Source: Nemophila menziesii
Lineage: Eukaryota > Streptophyta > Magnoliopsida > Boraginales > Hydrophyllaceae
Direction of reading: 5' to 3'
DNA: 64,000 nt
Assembly: GCA_029959085.1 (NCBI GenBank)
Contig: JARWIR010000014.1
Span: 9,842,001-9,906,000, forward strand
Position numbers and translations under genes: made by a program. The notes beneath the pieces were generated by a model. It was not told where the DNA came from. It worked only from the letters and a program-made list of their open reading frames with translations, and made no database searches. Shown one piece after another: positions 1-10,150 of the stretch (its first letter is position 1; the number at the start of each line of letters is the position of its first letter).

Positions 1-1
1 C

Positions 2-1150
2 ATGGAACGTCTCTCATTACTTATACAAGGACTTGTGCGTGAAGGAGCATGGAAACCGATTTATCTCTGTCCAGGGGGGTCTCCTATTTCACATATATTT
101 TTTGCTGATGATTTGATTTTATTTGCAGAAGCTTCTGTTAATAATCTTCTATTGTTACAGGAGTCCCTAGATATCTTTTGTCGAGACGCGGGACAAACAA
201 TTAGCAAAGAAAAATCGATTATTTATTTTTCGAAAAATGTGGAGGAAGAGCTAGCCAGAAGCATAGCACTACATAGTGGGTATCAACGGAGTGAGAAGAT
301 TGGGAAGTATCTGGGTGTACATATCTTATCGGGTCGGAGACCGAGAGGCTTCTATGGGGAGTTTATAAATGATTTACGCGGGAAATTAGCGAAATGGAAA
401 GGTAACACTTTATCTTTAGCGGGTCGTATAACTTTAGCTCAGGCGGTTCTTAGTGCTACCCCAATGTACATCATGCAAGTGGAGAAATTACCGAGTTATG
501 TATGCGAAGAAATTGATAAGATTAGAAGAGAATTTATTTGGGGCTCTTCGGAGGGTAATAAACGTATTAATTGGGTTGCGTGGAAAGATGTGTGTAGACC
601 TAAGGAAGAAGGTGGCTTGGGGTTCAAATATGTGGAGGATATGAATAGAGCATTCTTGGGGAAACTTGGATGGAAAGTAATTCATGATACGTGCACGTTG
701 TGGCCTATTGTAATGAAGGAAAAATATTTTAAAGGGCCACCCATGCAATACTTAGTTAAGCAAACGGATTCGAAAATGTGTCGAGCCATTACGGAAGGCC
801 TTGATGTAATTAGAAGAGGGTCTAGATGGATAATACGCAATGGGAGAGACGTAGCGTTTTGGCGTGATGTGTGGGTTGGGGATTCGCCCCTTATAGATCA
901 TGTTATAGGGGTGTTCGAAGCTAGTGACTTGACCAAAAAAGTAAGTGATTATATTAGGCCGGATGGATCATGGGATTGGATGAATTTTCAAAGTCTATTG
1001 TCACCAACAAAGCTACTTGAAATTGCGGAGGCTAGGTCGGAAATGGAAGGGGAGTCTAAGGACTTGGTGTCATGGAAATATGAAGCGAATGGTGTGTTTT
1101 CGGTAAAATCGGTGAAATGGGAGAATATACCAAATGAAGCTAGAATATAA
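2..1150 (+). pseudogene. LINE ORF2 reverse transcriptase, C-terminal half
   Basis: The fragment is open from the window edge to an in-frame TAA at 1148-1150. The RT catalytic box reads FFADDLILF at about residues 33-41, the FADD form usual in plant LINEs. Next come the thumb-like KYLGVHI region (about residues 102-108), the SLAGRITLAQAVLSATPMY stretch and a WGS...W...VCRPKEEGGLGF block, all typical of this family. The protein makes cDNA by target-primed reverse transcription. The reading frame continues in phase after the stop (SLKSTQRTRVFIWRA), so TAA is a point lesion inside one ORF2 and not a gene end. The first ATG is not a real start: the coding region runs in from upstream of the window. 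Confidence 0.88.
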
Positions 1151-2533
1151 CCCATTTGGAAGAAGATTTGGAGCTTAAAATCGACCCAAAGGACTCGAGT
1201 CTTTATATGGCGAGCGGTGCGAGAACGGATTGCAACACGGGGAAATCTTGCAAAACGAGGTATGGATGTTTCGATTTTTTGTCCTTTATGTAATCTAGAG
1301 TTAGAAAGTGCTATTCACCTTTTTAGGGATTGTATTGTTATTAAGAAAGTTTGGGATTTAATTAAAAATGATTTGCTTAGTTTGGGTGTAGGGGGGGGTG
1401 ATGCTGATATATTTAATTGGGGGAACAGGGGGGAAGCTTTTGTTTCGGCTCCTGCTTTGCATTTTGGCCCTAGTAGGGACACAGACTTGGGGGATGGGGG
1501 GCGGCTGTCTTCTACTAACAATTCACATTTTCTGTACAGGTCCCTGGAGTATATTAATGATAGGCCACGAGCAGATAATGGAGATGGAGCTGATCGGTCC
1601 AGGTTCGAGGCTTTCAATAGGAGCTCAAGTGGACACCTTGCTGAGGAAGAGGAAGTGCAGCGCCAGCCTCATTATCACCTAGGCGAAGAGCTTCAGTCCC
1701 TCGACAATGAAGCTGAAATTGAAGACGAAAGATTACCCAGCCTCACCAATATAACGTGGTGGACCAGAAATGTCTCAAACAAATTACTATATTGTGGAGT
1801 TCATTGGAATGTGTTCTTTGGAGCACTTATTGACACGATATGGAAGCAACAGAATCAACTAGTATTTAATGGAGAGAGCTTCCCAAATGCAGCAATAATT
1901 GTTAGGAGAGCAAAACATGTAGCTATCACGATCACTCGAGCATGGAGACAATTGCCGACTATGAAAGTACCGAAGAACTATTCAATATCTTTGATTGGAT
2001 GGTCCAAACCCACCCAAGGTCTTAAACTGAACACAGATGGTAGCTATAGTAGTCGGAGAAAAGAGGGAGGAGGTGGTGGAATTATCCGAGATGGCAAGGG
2101 AGATTGGGTGAAGGGCTTTCGTATGAGAATATATAGTGATTCTCCGATCATTGTGGAAATTATAGCACTTTGTGAAGGACTAAGATTGTTAGAGCTATTG
2201 GGCCTTCATGAGGTGATGATCGAAGTAGATTCGAAAGAAGCAATTGAGCTAATTCAGAGTGCAAGGGATGGGCGAGGACCCGGAGCGCAGTGGATCAGAA
2301 ATATCCGAAGTATACTAGACAGGAATAGAGGATTTTCGTTGAGAGGCATATATAGAGAGGCGAACGCTTGTGCTGATTGGTTGGCAAAGACAAGTTGGAG
2401 GAATGGAGGTGATTTTGAGATATTGGAAGACCCCCCGGATGGCCTATGGTCTTTGCTTACCAAGGATCGTATGGGGTTTAAGACCCCAAGAGCATTATAT
2501 AACACCGCGCTACTTAATGATGTAATAGTTTAG
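1151..2533 (+). pseudogene. LINE ORF2 C-terminal part: zf-RVT and RNase H
   Basis: This continues ORF2 in the same frame after the internal stop. A zf-RVT-like block (FIWRAVRERIATRGNL, then CPLC...H...C at about 1280-1335) is followed near 1990-2500 by an RNase H domain of the RVT_3 type. Its first acidic residue is in LNTDGSYS; later motifs are EIIALCEGLRLL, VMIEVDSKEAI and REANACADWLAK. RNase H removes the RNA strand of the hybrid. Between the two domains lies about 330 bp of sequence unlike plant LINEs (see the separate entry), yet the frame stays open through it. The protein would end at 2531-2533. It is probably inactive because of the upstream stop. Confidence 0.85.
1425..1752 (+). other. 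Foreign in-frame insert in LINE ORF2, possibly captured host intron and exon
   Basis: Normal zf-RVT sequence breaks off near 1425 and LINE-like sequence (TWWTRNVSNKLLYCGVHW) resumes near 1750. The interval codes for a Gly/Arg/Glu-rich segment of about 107 codons with no LINE motif. At 1515-1539 it has CTAAC, a pyrimidine stretch and CAG, the layout of a plant branch point and 3' splice site. About 200 bp of more GC-rich, exon-like sequence follows (reading RSLEYINDRPRADNGDGADR). I infer a captured piece of host genomic DNA. The donor gene was not recognised and the boundaries are approximate. Confidence 0.45.
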
Positions 2534-2649
2534 CATATCTTTGATTTGAATAACACGACCCATGGGGTCTCCGATGTAATCAAAAAAAAAAAACATTATC
2601 AATTAATGGGTGACCGTAGAATGGAGATCTAAAAAACTAATACAATATA

Positions 2650-2975
2650 TATGTAACGACCATTAGAGTAGTCGCTACAGTTTTTGATAGAGAATAAAAA
2701 AAATACTTTACTGATCACTTACATGGTCGGTAAATGCCAAGCAAAAAATCTGGCTGTAAAATTTTACACTCCCGTTTTATAATAACATCTTTTACCGATC
2801 ACTTACGTAAGTTTTAGCGACCATCTATAGGTTGTGAAATATATTAACTGAAAATAAAAAAAATATCTTTACTGATTACCTTTGTGGTTGGTAACGGTCA
2901 AATTTTACCCGTCAATTTAAACTAACATCTTTAGTGACCGCTTATTTAAACTATAGCGACCACTTAGGTTGTCGC
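2650..2975. repeat. Left subterminal palindromes of the CACTA-like element
   Basis: Recurring units of the form TAACGACCA...GTCGCTA, TTACTGATCACTTA...GGTCGGTAA and TAGCGACCA...GGTTGTCGCC occur at least five times here and pair with the matching cluster at 9590-9965. In CACTA elements such subterminal repeats bind the element's own DNA-binding protein. Confidence 0.55.
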
Positions 2976-2990
2976 CAACCGTCTCGAACA

Positions 2991-3133
2991 TATAAAAACC
3001 TATAACAGGTTTCAGTTTATATTTTAGTACTCATAAACCCCCATTCTCTTCATTCTTGTTCCACCTTATTTGCAAATCATCCACAGCACCTCTCGCTTTT
3101 GTCGCCGCCTCTTCTCTTGTTAGTATGGTAAGT
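2991..3133 (+). promoter_or_regulatory. Putative CACTA-like promoter, leader and first-exon donor
   Basis: TATAAAA at 2991-2997 is followed by a C/T-rich leader with few purine runs. An ATG at 3125-3127 joins directly to GTAAGT (3128-3133), a consensus splice donor. This layout, with a promoter next to the subterminal repeats and a very short first coding exon, fits an element-encoded transposase transcript. No expression evidence is available. Confidence 0.4.
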
Positions 3134-3556
3134 TTTATACTATATGTATATTTGTATGTGTGTATGTGTGTGTAATTTCCTGTATAATTACCAAATTTTG
3201 TAATTACATATGGACTATTAAGTTGAATTTGTGTATTATATGGTTTAATTCGTTAGTTGTTTTGAATATTTAAGGGACTATATGGTTGAAATTTTAAAGT
3301 TTAGGGGATTTTAAGACAATTTTGTGTAATTTTGGAAAAAAAGTGTTAAATTTAGTATTATTGGGGAGGTTGAGTGCAATTTAAACTTGTAAATATTGAA
3401 TTTTTCTATATTTGAATAGTGCATGGGCTAAAAAGTTGTATAACTCTCGGGGCTAATTTTTCTAAAATTTGAAATATATAGGTATCAATTGAAATATTTT
3501 AGAATTATATAGTCATGTGGTGTAAATGGCAAAAGTAATAGGGACTAAACTATAAT

Positions 3557-3802
3557 TATTTTTTTTGGTTACATGGGTTCCGGGCTAGCTTGCGCGCACC
3601 CGACTAATCCCACGGATATATACATGTCTCCCCATATATATTCTCATGGTAAATCAGAACTAGGTTGCCCATGTTCAGGGAGGGGTTCGAGCCTTGTACC
3701 TCTTACTTTACACCCGTTAGGAAGGGGATTCGAACCATGGACCTCTCCTTTAAGTGTTGAAGAAATAGAAAGGCTCTGGCCAGTTGAGCTAACCCAACTG
3801 GT
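3557..3802 (-). mobile_element. tRNA-derived SINE
   Basis: On the minus strand there is an RNA polymerase III A box (GGGTTAGCTCAACTGG, 3780-3795) and a B box (GGTTCGAATCCCC, 3724-3736), spaced as in a tRNA head. An unrelated body and a terminal A-run (T-run at 3559-3566 on the plus strand) follow. It is flanked by a perfect 11-bp target duplication, TAAACTATAAT, at 3546-3556 and 3803-3813. Removing the element restores the surrounding minisatellite pattern, so the insertion postdates the array. Confidence 0.82.
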
Positions 3803-3979
3803 TAAACTATAATATTTTAGATATATAGGGACATGTAGTGTATATTTGAGTAGTGTAGGGGCCAAAACAATTGTAAAAATTTAGGGACTAGTTTTGCTAA
3901 AATCTAAAATATATAGGGACTAAATTGAGTTATTTTAGAATTATAGGGATATGTAGTGTACATGTGAAACTTTAAGATA

Positions 3980-4830
3980 TTTTTTTTGTCAAGAGAAAGG
4001 ATATATTACATACTACTAGAGTTACACATATTAGTGAAAAATACATTAGAAGATACAAGGGAAAGCTCATCCCATTTAGAGATATCCATATTCATTCTAG
4101 TGCATTTTTTCAACGCATCAGTAGTGGAATTAAACCCTTTATTGATATGTGCGACTTTCTAAAGAAGACTCTGACCTAACCATATTCTAGATTCTAAAAG
4201 AATAGGTTTAAGGCTCCAATGGAGCCCGGTCATATTGTAAATTCCTTGAACTAATTCAAGGTTGTCAGAGTAGAAAGAAACACTCTGACTAGTGAGATCG
4301 TGAGCCGATCTTATAGCCAATAACATGGCCCAAACTTCACTTCAATGACTTTATTTATTTTACATCTAAGATTAACCTTTCGAGTAATGAATCCATCCTT
4401 ATTGACCCCAATAGCTGAAACAGCTACCGGTTCATGCGTATTTTTAAAAGACGTATCGCACATCCAAACTATTTCTGCATCATCCTGAAGAGTAAGATTA
4501 GTTATTGTCAACTCTTTCTCTAAATCGCATTTCTCAATATTTCCTTTATCAATATTACATGGATCAAATAATCTAGAAACTAGATCTTTAGTGTTATCGA
4601 AAATATTATTCATACACCAAGTCTAGCCCTCGTGATAACATTTCATTCTCTCCTTCCAAATATTACAAATAATGATGAGAATATAGGCTGTAACAAGCTT
4701 CTTATCCCATCCATTCTCAAAAAAACTCAAAATAGTATGAATGAGCCAATCCGAGAAATTATCATTCATATTTTCCCCAATTTTGATCTGAAGAGGCGAC
4801 ATGGCCTAATTTTTCCATACAAAAAGAGAT
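3980..4830 (-). mobile_element. 5'-truncated LINE fragment
   Basis: A T-run at 3980-3987 marks the 3' end of a minus-strand LINE. Reading leftward from about 4830, the minus strand gives a CNIWKERN-like block, equivalent to the IWxxRN segment before RNase H in plant LINEs, and then an RNase H remnant. The right edge is approximate. A clear target duplication was not found. It interrupts the 177-bp minisatellite. Confidence 0.6.
4311..4613 (-). pseudogene. LINE RNase H (RVT_3-like) remnant
   Basis: A 100-residue open stretch contains VWMCDTSFKNTHEPVAVSAIG, which corresponds to the first RNase H strand-and-Asp motif (usually DASF) with D kept. A KDGFI turn follows. The frame is lost after about 4311. 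Continuing in another frame, AHDLTSQSVSFYSDNLELVQGI resembles the next RNase H segment with its acidic residue. A frameshift therefore splits the domain. It is a dead fragment of the LINE fragment around it. Confidence 0.55.
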
Positions 4831-5640
4831 TAAACTGGAATATTTTATTAATATAGGGACATGTAGTGTAATTTTGGGAATAAAAGGGTTATATTTCGAA
4901 TTTTTGGGGAGATTTAGTGCAATTTAGATTAGTAAATATGGAATATTTCTATATTTGAATAGTGCGGGGGCTAAAAAAAGTTGTAAAACTATAGGGACTA
5001 ATTTTGCTAAATTTTGAAATATATAGGGACTAAACTGACATATTTTATAATTAAAGGGTCATGTAGTATATACGAATGTAATAGGGACTAAATTTTAATA
5101 TATTAGATATATAGGGACTTGTAGTGTATATTTTAATAGTACATGGGCTAAAAAAATTGTAAAACTTTAGGGACTAGTTTTGCTAAAATATGAAATATAT
5201 AGGGTCTAAACTAGTTTTTTAAAATTACAAGGACATGCATTGTACATGCGAAAGTTTAAGGGGCTAAACTAAAATATTTTATTAATATAGGGACATGTAG
5301 TGTATATCTGAATAGTGCAAATGATAAAAAAAGCTGTAAAACTTTAGGGACGACTTTTGCTAAATTCCTAAATATATAGGGTTTAAACCTAAATATTTAT
5401 AAGGACGTGTAATGTACATGAGAAAGTTGAGGAACTAAACTGGAATATTTTAGAAATATTGGGACCTAAAGTGTATATTTGAATTGTACAGGGGCTAAAT
5501 TGATATATTTAGTAAGTATAATGACTTGTAGTGTAAAATTTTGAAGTAATTTGTAATAAAATAAGATATTTTAGAATTATAGGGACTTGTAGTTCAACAT
5601 TCGAAAGTATTAGGGACTAAAATGATATATTTAAAGAAAA

Positions 5641-5924
5641 AGTGCTTAACTCAAAAGGTCAATGCTAAAAAGTTGTTGTCTAACAAAGTCGACACATATA
5701 ACTCATTGATAAACACACGAGCCATTAGAAAAATACACATAACTAATTAAAAAATACGTACCTTGTTAAAATAATCGCAACTCATTAAAAACACAAAGAT
5801 AACTCATCAATTATTCAAAATTTAGTTTTGTTAAAAGTGAGAAAAAATATTTTTTGGACCATAAAATGTTTTTCAAAATAAGCCACTGTTTAGTCCTAAA
5901 AAATTTAAATACTTACCCTAAATT
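5641..5924. other. AT-rich interval, no gene seen
   Basis: Several short repeats of AACTCATTA/GATAAACACA-like sequence occur, but there is no reading frame or known element signature. It separates the two minisatellite types and probably belongs to the same intron-like DNA. Confidence 0.4.
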
Positions 5925-6170
5925 TTAATAAATTTCTAATTAAGTCCCAAAATTTTAATAAAAATAAATTAAGCCCATATATTTTAATAAAATTCCAATT
6001 AAGTACCTATATTTTATTAAAATTCCAATTAATTGTCTAAATTTTAATAAAATTTCAATTAAGCCCCTAAATTTTATAAAATTCTAATTAAGTCCCTAAA
6101 TTTTAATAAAATACTAATTAAGTACCTAAAATTTATAAAATTCCAATTAAGTCCCTTTAGTTTATTAGGT
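5925..6170. repeat. AATTAAGTCCCTAAATTT minisatellite, array 1
   Basis: About seven to eight degenerate copies of a unit of roughly 32 bp, built from AATTAAGTCCCTAAAT and TTTAATAAAATTCC, stand head to tail. The unit contains AGTCCCT, the complement of the AGGGACT core of the array at 3260-5640, so the two arrays have opposite polarity. Confidence 0.75.
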
Positions 6171-6179
6171 GATTTACTC

Positions 6180-7345
6180 ATGAAATTAATAACCTAACAG
6201 TTTTGGCCGAAAAGATCAATTAGTATTTTATAATTATAATATTCCATAATTACAATATTTTATAACTAAAATATTCCATAACTATAATATTTTGTGCATA
6301 AAACAAAACAAAAACAGTTAGATAACATGATACTACAAACTTAAGCAAAAAGTAATTGACTGATAGGGAATAACAGTGGTTGACAGTACAAAATAGTTGG
6401 TTGTACAAACATATAAATGAGTTTCATGTGTAATAATAATGGGTTGTATACGTATTCCAGTGGTTTTTAGGTGTAATGTCAATTTTGTATTGATACAAAA
6501 CAATGTGTTAGTAGTATAACATATGTGGGTTGATAAGCTAATTCAGTGGGGTGATAGTACGAACTTTGTAGTTTGGCAACAAAATACTAAAAACTGGAAA
6601 AAATACCACAGAAAAATCCAAGTTCAACAATATCACTATAAAAAAAGAAAACAAAATTGAAATAAAATTATATGAGAACCTGATATGAAAGCAAATCCAA
6701 TGCAAAAACTAAATATAAAAAGTTAACGGATACAGTAAATCATATTTTTTAACCATTAAATGATCAAAATGGTGCAAAAAAGGACAAAAGCAGATGCAAA
6801 CATAGAAAGCGTTAGTGAAAGCACGACAACTTATCAAAACACGTAAAAATGTCGAGTATAATGTACCTATATTAGGTGAATTGTATATTTCTTTTGGTTC
6901 TTTTGATGAATGGTTGAACTCTGAATGGATGGTGATAGAGAGAGAACAATCTATCAATACAATATGGCTAATTTCATACAACAAATATGCTACTAATTCG
7001 GTTCTTATGTGCCTATATTTAAGACTTTGATATTAAGTTACTATTATGCATGATTTATTTGATATACGTTGTCACAATATAATTTTGATAAATTTTTACC
7101 ATATTTGTTATGAATGAGATATCTAAGGCATGAAATTTGCTACTAAGTATATTTATTTTACCATGTTTGTTATGCATGTTTGTTTAAGGCACGAAATCCG
7201 CAAATAAGCTTATTTTTTCAACAAAACTATACAAGATAAGGGTAAAAGAGGAAACATGAATTGTATTTGGACTTTTGATGGAGTAAAATAATTGTGAACT
7301 CTTTGAGGGTGGGTTATTGACTTTTTAGATTCTTTAAGCAATTAA
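6180..7345. repeat. Dispersed repeat of unknown type, copy 1
   Basis: The right end (about 7255-7335) resembles 12680-12745: both have GGAC-TTTT, AAAATAATT, a G-rich GGGTGGGTTATTG and TTTTT-GGA/AGATT. The middle shares short GTGGGTTG / GGGTTGTATACG-like phrases with 11640-11850. No coding frame stands out. It lies between the two AATTAAGTCCC arrays. Confidence 0.35.
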
Positions 7346-7349
7346 CTCT

Positions 7350-7800
7350 ATTTTAATAAAAACAATTAAGTCCCTAAATATTAATAATTTTCCACTTAAG
7401 TTCTTAAACTAAATTCAATAAGACCCTATATTTTAATAAAATTACATTAAAATTACTAAATTACATTAAAATTACTAAATTACATTAAGATTTCAATTAA
7501 GTCCCTAAATTTTAATAGAACTATAATTAAGTCCCTATATTAATATAAAATTACAGCTGAGTTCCTATTTTTTTATAAAATCACAGTTAATCCCCTATAC
7601 TTTATTTAAAGTTCAATTAAGTCCCCATATTATATTAAAAATCCAATTAAGTCCTTATATTTTAATAAAATTACAATTAAGTCCCTAAATTTTTATAAAA
7701 TTATAATTAAGTCATTGAATTTTATTAAAATTACAAGCCAGACTCTAAATACTGTTAAATCTATATTATATTAAAAGCCAAATTAAGTCCATATAATTAA
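7350..7800. repeat. AATTAAGTCCCTAAATTT minisatellite, array 2
   Basis: The same roughly 32-bp unit as at 5925-6170, in the same orientation, makes about a dozen degenerate copies, for example TTACAATTAAGTCCCTAAAT. The two arrays flank the unknown repeat at 6180-7345 and may once have been continuous. Confidence 0.72.
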
Positions 7801-8049
7801 AATTAACTTACTTTTTGGCCTTTAAAATTTTACTTGAATACTTACTTGAAAGACATATAATCATGGCCAATGTGATGCCTAAAGAACACGACAAAGACGA
7901 AGAGAAAAGACACATCATGAGGTTCCACTAATCTGGTACTCGTTGTGATATCAAACGTAAAATGTACTTGGTTATTTATTTATTTAACGGGAAAATGTAT
8001 TTGTTTATCTAAGGGATTATTTTACAGGAAAACATATTAGGGAAATACA

Positions 8050-8520
8050 GTCAAGGGAAAAGGAAAAATCTGGGGGAATTCTGCCCATTGATTTTTGTGC
8101 CAAAGATGGCTCGTGGAACCCTTCTAAGGAAACAAGACACAATGTGGCACAGGTGGTAGGAAACATCATTTGGGATCACATTTCCTAATATTTTTTTAGT
8201 AATGTCACATCTCTTAATGTCGCAGGGACCACATATGTAGTAATCTTGGAGTAACTTGCTTGTTTCTATATTATTTTTATAAAATAATTTTTTTTTGGTT
8301 CATTTCCAACCCTTTTTCAGCGTTATTTTCTACGCGCGGAATTGAGACACATGTTAAAATGGACCAATATAGAAAGAGCGTCCATAAAAAATGTTTTCCC
8401 AATTACAATGATCGAAAAGGGACTATCCACAAGAAGTGGATGTCTAAAGGTGTAATTCCTAAATATATGACAACAAAAGAATGAGAGGTCATGTTGGAGA
8501 TGTGGTGTAATTTCCAAAAA
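8050..8520 (+). pseudogene. Transposase-like coding remnants of the CACTA-like element
   Basis: Two separated open stretches read like plant Ptta/En/Spm transposase fragments. The first, 8052-8188, gives GILPIDFCAKDGSWNPSK and VAQVVGNIIWDHIS. The second, about 8330-8520, gives HKKCFPNYNDRKGTIHKKW, then GVIPKYMTTKE, a TGA where the family usually has Trp, and EVMLEMWCNF. The family often has a P..MT..QW....W pattern at this place. The two parts could be exons around 8189-8330. Similarity was judged by eye only. The function would be binding and cutting of the transposon ends. It is clearly non-functional. Confidence 0.35.
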
Positions 8521-8869
8521 AAGTAATTAGTTTGTATATTGTGATTTGTTGTTTTATTGGATATCATGGAGGATCTTGACGTTTTTATCCCAGAGACATT
8601 GGAAGATGACGCTCTTACACGCACACCCTCAACTCAGAAGATGAAGAAATTTTTTTGGATAGTTGAATATTATAACGAAATTGGGTCGAGAAAGGCGAGA
8701 GATTAGATGGATGAGTGCTTCTTCCAATGTTATGTAATTTGAAATTCACTTATATTTCAATAAAAATTATTGTGGGCTTACATTTATATTGCCTTTTTGT
8801 AACAAATTGATTTGAGGGCGAGGTTTGATCCGCTGGAAGAGAGTCAGGGTGATGTGTTAGTGACTTCAT

Positions 8870-9170
8870 CCACACCATTATTGATACAGCAAGATAAACC
8901 CAGATGGTGATCGAGGTGGCAAAGGACCATATAGGCCCCGTCCAAAAGGTTCGAAACCCAGGAGTCAGAACGGTTGTTCCTAGTAATAGCCAAAGATAAA
9001 TCCAGTCCTGGAAACCAGAAATGTGTGTGGCGCAGAGATGGATGGACTATCGCTGGGATATGGTAGTCGAGTACATGAACGAATAAGCCCTCTGAGCAGC
9101 CCGATCTCGGGGATCGAACTAGGACTCCACTGTCACTACTGGAGCCACACTTTTGACCTGCCCTTAATCC
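8870..9170 (-). other. Possible SINE-like insertion in the transposase region
   Basis: The minus strand has AGTTCGATCCCC near 9106-9117 and GGGTTTCGAACC near 8958-8969, both resembling B boxes. Near-matching GATACAGCA / GATACAACA lie on the two sides (about 8884 and 9213). There is no A-run at the expected 3' end and no convincing A box, so the call is weak. Confidence 0.2.
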
Positions 9171-9367
9171 CGAGGGGTTTATGCAGATTGTTGACCAACT
9201 CAATCAGTTATACTAGATACAACAGATGTTGCCGTTAAATATCTTTCCCGCTGCTCCACCTCAGCCGCCATGTCAACCGAGGGATCCAGGTACAAGACGA
9301 TCACTTAAAGATGAGCTTGATCTTGATGAGACTCACTCCCCTGGCCGAACTCCCTCCCCTTGATTTA
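9170..9367 (+). pseudogene. Proline-rich C-terminal tail of a Ptta-like transposase
   Basis: The frame reads MQIVDQLNQLY, a TAG at about 9209-9211, then IQQMLPLNIFPAAPPQPP and a charged end (SLKDELDLDETHSPGRTPSP) before TGA at 9365-9367. A Gln-rich helix followed by a proline-rich, acidic tail is common at the C-terminus of plant CACTA-encoded proteins. It sits just before AT-rich 3' DNA and the right subterminal repeats, where the last exon would be expected. Confidence 0.35.
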
Positions 9368-9589
9368 ATCCCAATTATGTATCTATACTTATAACGACTT
9401 TATCTTATTCTATTCGCAATTGACTATTTCAGTTTATAATTTATTTTCTTTCCAGTAACTATTTTTTAACCTATCTCTTTCCGTAATCTTTTTGTAATTA
9501 TCATGACTATTTCATTCGGTTTGTAATATATTTGTACGACTATTTAATTCTATTTGCATAACGTTTCGTTTTTTTAGAATAAAAATCTT

Positions 9590-9965
9590 TTACTGAGCGT
9601 AAATTCATCAGTAGATAAACTAACCTTTAGCGACCGCAATAATGGTTGCTACATAAATGTGACGTTTCATGACCATTAATTGGTCGCTATTGAAATAAAA
9701 AATTACCGAGCACCAGTTGATCAGTATTTTAAGAAACTTTTACCGACCACCAGGTAGTCGCTGAATGATAAACCTCTAGCGCCCACGGATGGCTGTTAAA
9801 GGTGAATGTTGGCATTGAATACGTATGGTTACAAAAAGTTCTCTTTAACAACCAAATACTAGCGATCAAACTCTGACGACCATTAGCGGACGCTAAAAGC
9901 ATAATTTTGTCTTTAGAGACTATTTTATGGGCCTCTAACGACCATTTTGACGGTCCCTAAATATT
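9590..9965. repeat. Right subterminal palindromes of the CACTA-like element
   Basis: At least eight units such as TTTAGCGACCGCAATAATGG, TTACCGACCACCAGG, TAGTCGCTGAA and CTGACGACCATTAGCGGACG mirror the left cluster. They follow the presumed 3' UTR. No clean TAGTG terminus was found at the outer edge. Confidence 0.55.
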
Positions 9966-10045
9966 TTAACTGTAACTATGAATAATTTTAAAAATTAAGA
10001 TATATGTGGATGTCCTAGTTAAAACCTAAATAGTTTAGACATTAA

Positions 10046-10150
10046 ATCTTTTTTTAATATATTTGAAACCCTCTATTGAATCAGGTTCGAACCCCGTATC
10101 TATAAAAAGAAGAACTAAAATCTGGCAAGTTGAGCTAACCTTGAACGGAT
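10046..10150 (-). mobile_element. Short tRNA-derived SINE
   Basis: On the minus strand an A box (GGTTAGCTCAACTTG, 10126-10140) is followed about 33 nt later by a B box (GGTTCGAACC, 10084-10093) and a terminal A-run (T-run 10049-10055). Flanks TAGTTTAGACATTAA (10031-10045) and TAGTTCAGACATTAA (10151-10165) form a 15-bp target duplication with one mismatch. It is much shorter than the SINE at 3557-3802. Confidence 0.75.

Larger units (their letters stand above)
1..2592 (+). mobile_element. LINE (plant L1-like non-LTR retrotransposon), 3' part
   Basis: The domain order RT C-terminal half, zf-RVT-like Cys/His region, RNase H and a terminal A-run (2582-2592) is that of plant L1-type LINEs. The window edge cuts its 5' part, so endonuclease and ORF1 are not visible. 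The stop codon at 2531-2533 is followed by a short 3' UTR and the A-run. The 5' flank lies outside the window, so the target-site duplication cannot be checked. The A-run abuts the subterminal region of the CACTA-like element, so the LINE probably landed in or beside it. Confidence 0.9.
3260..5640 (+). repeat. GGGACTAAA-type compound minisatellite, period about 177 bp
   Basis: Degenerate repeats contain AGGGACTAAACT, ATAGGGACATGTAGTGTATAT and GGGGCTAAAAAA...TTGTAAAACTTTAGGGACTA. The block 'TTGAATAGTGC...GGGGCTAAA' recurs near 4953, 5131 and 5309, spacings of about 176-178 bp. The same spacing appears between 3411 and 3846 once the SINE and one target duplication are subtracted. A SINE and a LINE fragment interrupt it. 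The position after a splice donor suggests intron DNA. Confidence 0.7.
2640..9965 (+). mobile_element. Decayed CACTA-like (En/Spm) DNA transposon
   Basis: Both ends carry clusters of short palindromes built on AGCGACCA / TGGTCGCT and TACCGACCA / TGGTCGGTA (about 2650-2975 and 9590-9965), as is usual for CACTA subterminal regions. Inside are a TATA box, a pyrimidine-rich leader and ATG followed directly by a splice donor. Very AT-rich repeat-filled DNA follows, then transposase-like remnants and a proline-rich C-terminal tail near the right end. The exact terminal CACTA / TAGTG sequences were not found. The left terminus may have been lost with the LINE insertion. The superfamily call rests on the subterminal pattern and weak protein similarity. 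Confidence 0.5.

Noticed and set aside
3724..3800. tRNA gene on the minus strand
   Set aside because: A and B boxes are present, but no cloverleaf with a proper acceptor stem forms, and the unit has an A-tail and target duplications. It is a SINE.
4953..5320. Centromeric satellite with a period near 177 bp
   Set aside because: Unit length is in the usual range, but copies are few, very degenerate and made of smaller AGGGACT units inside a transposon.
5925..6170. CRISPR-like array
   Set aside because: Repeats of about 32 bp are degenerate and adjacent, without unique spacers, in a plant genome. It is a minisatellite.
8844..9238. Small conserved gene near 8844-9238
   Set aside because: The open frames on both strands show no domain and overlap a likely nested insertion in transposase remnants.
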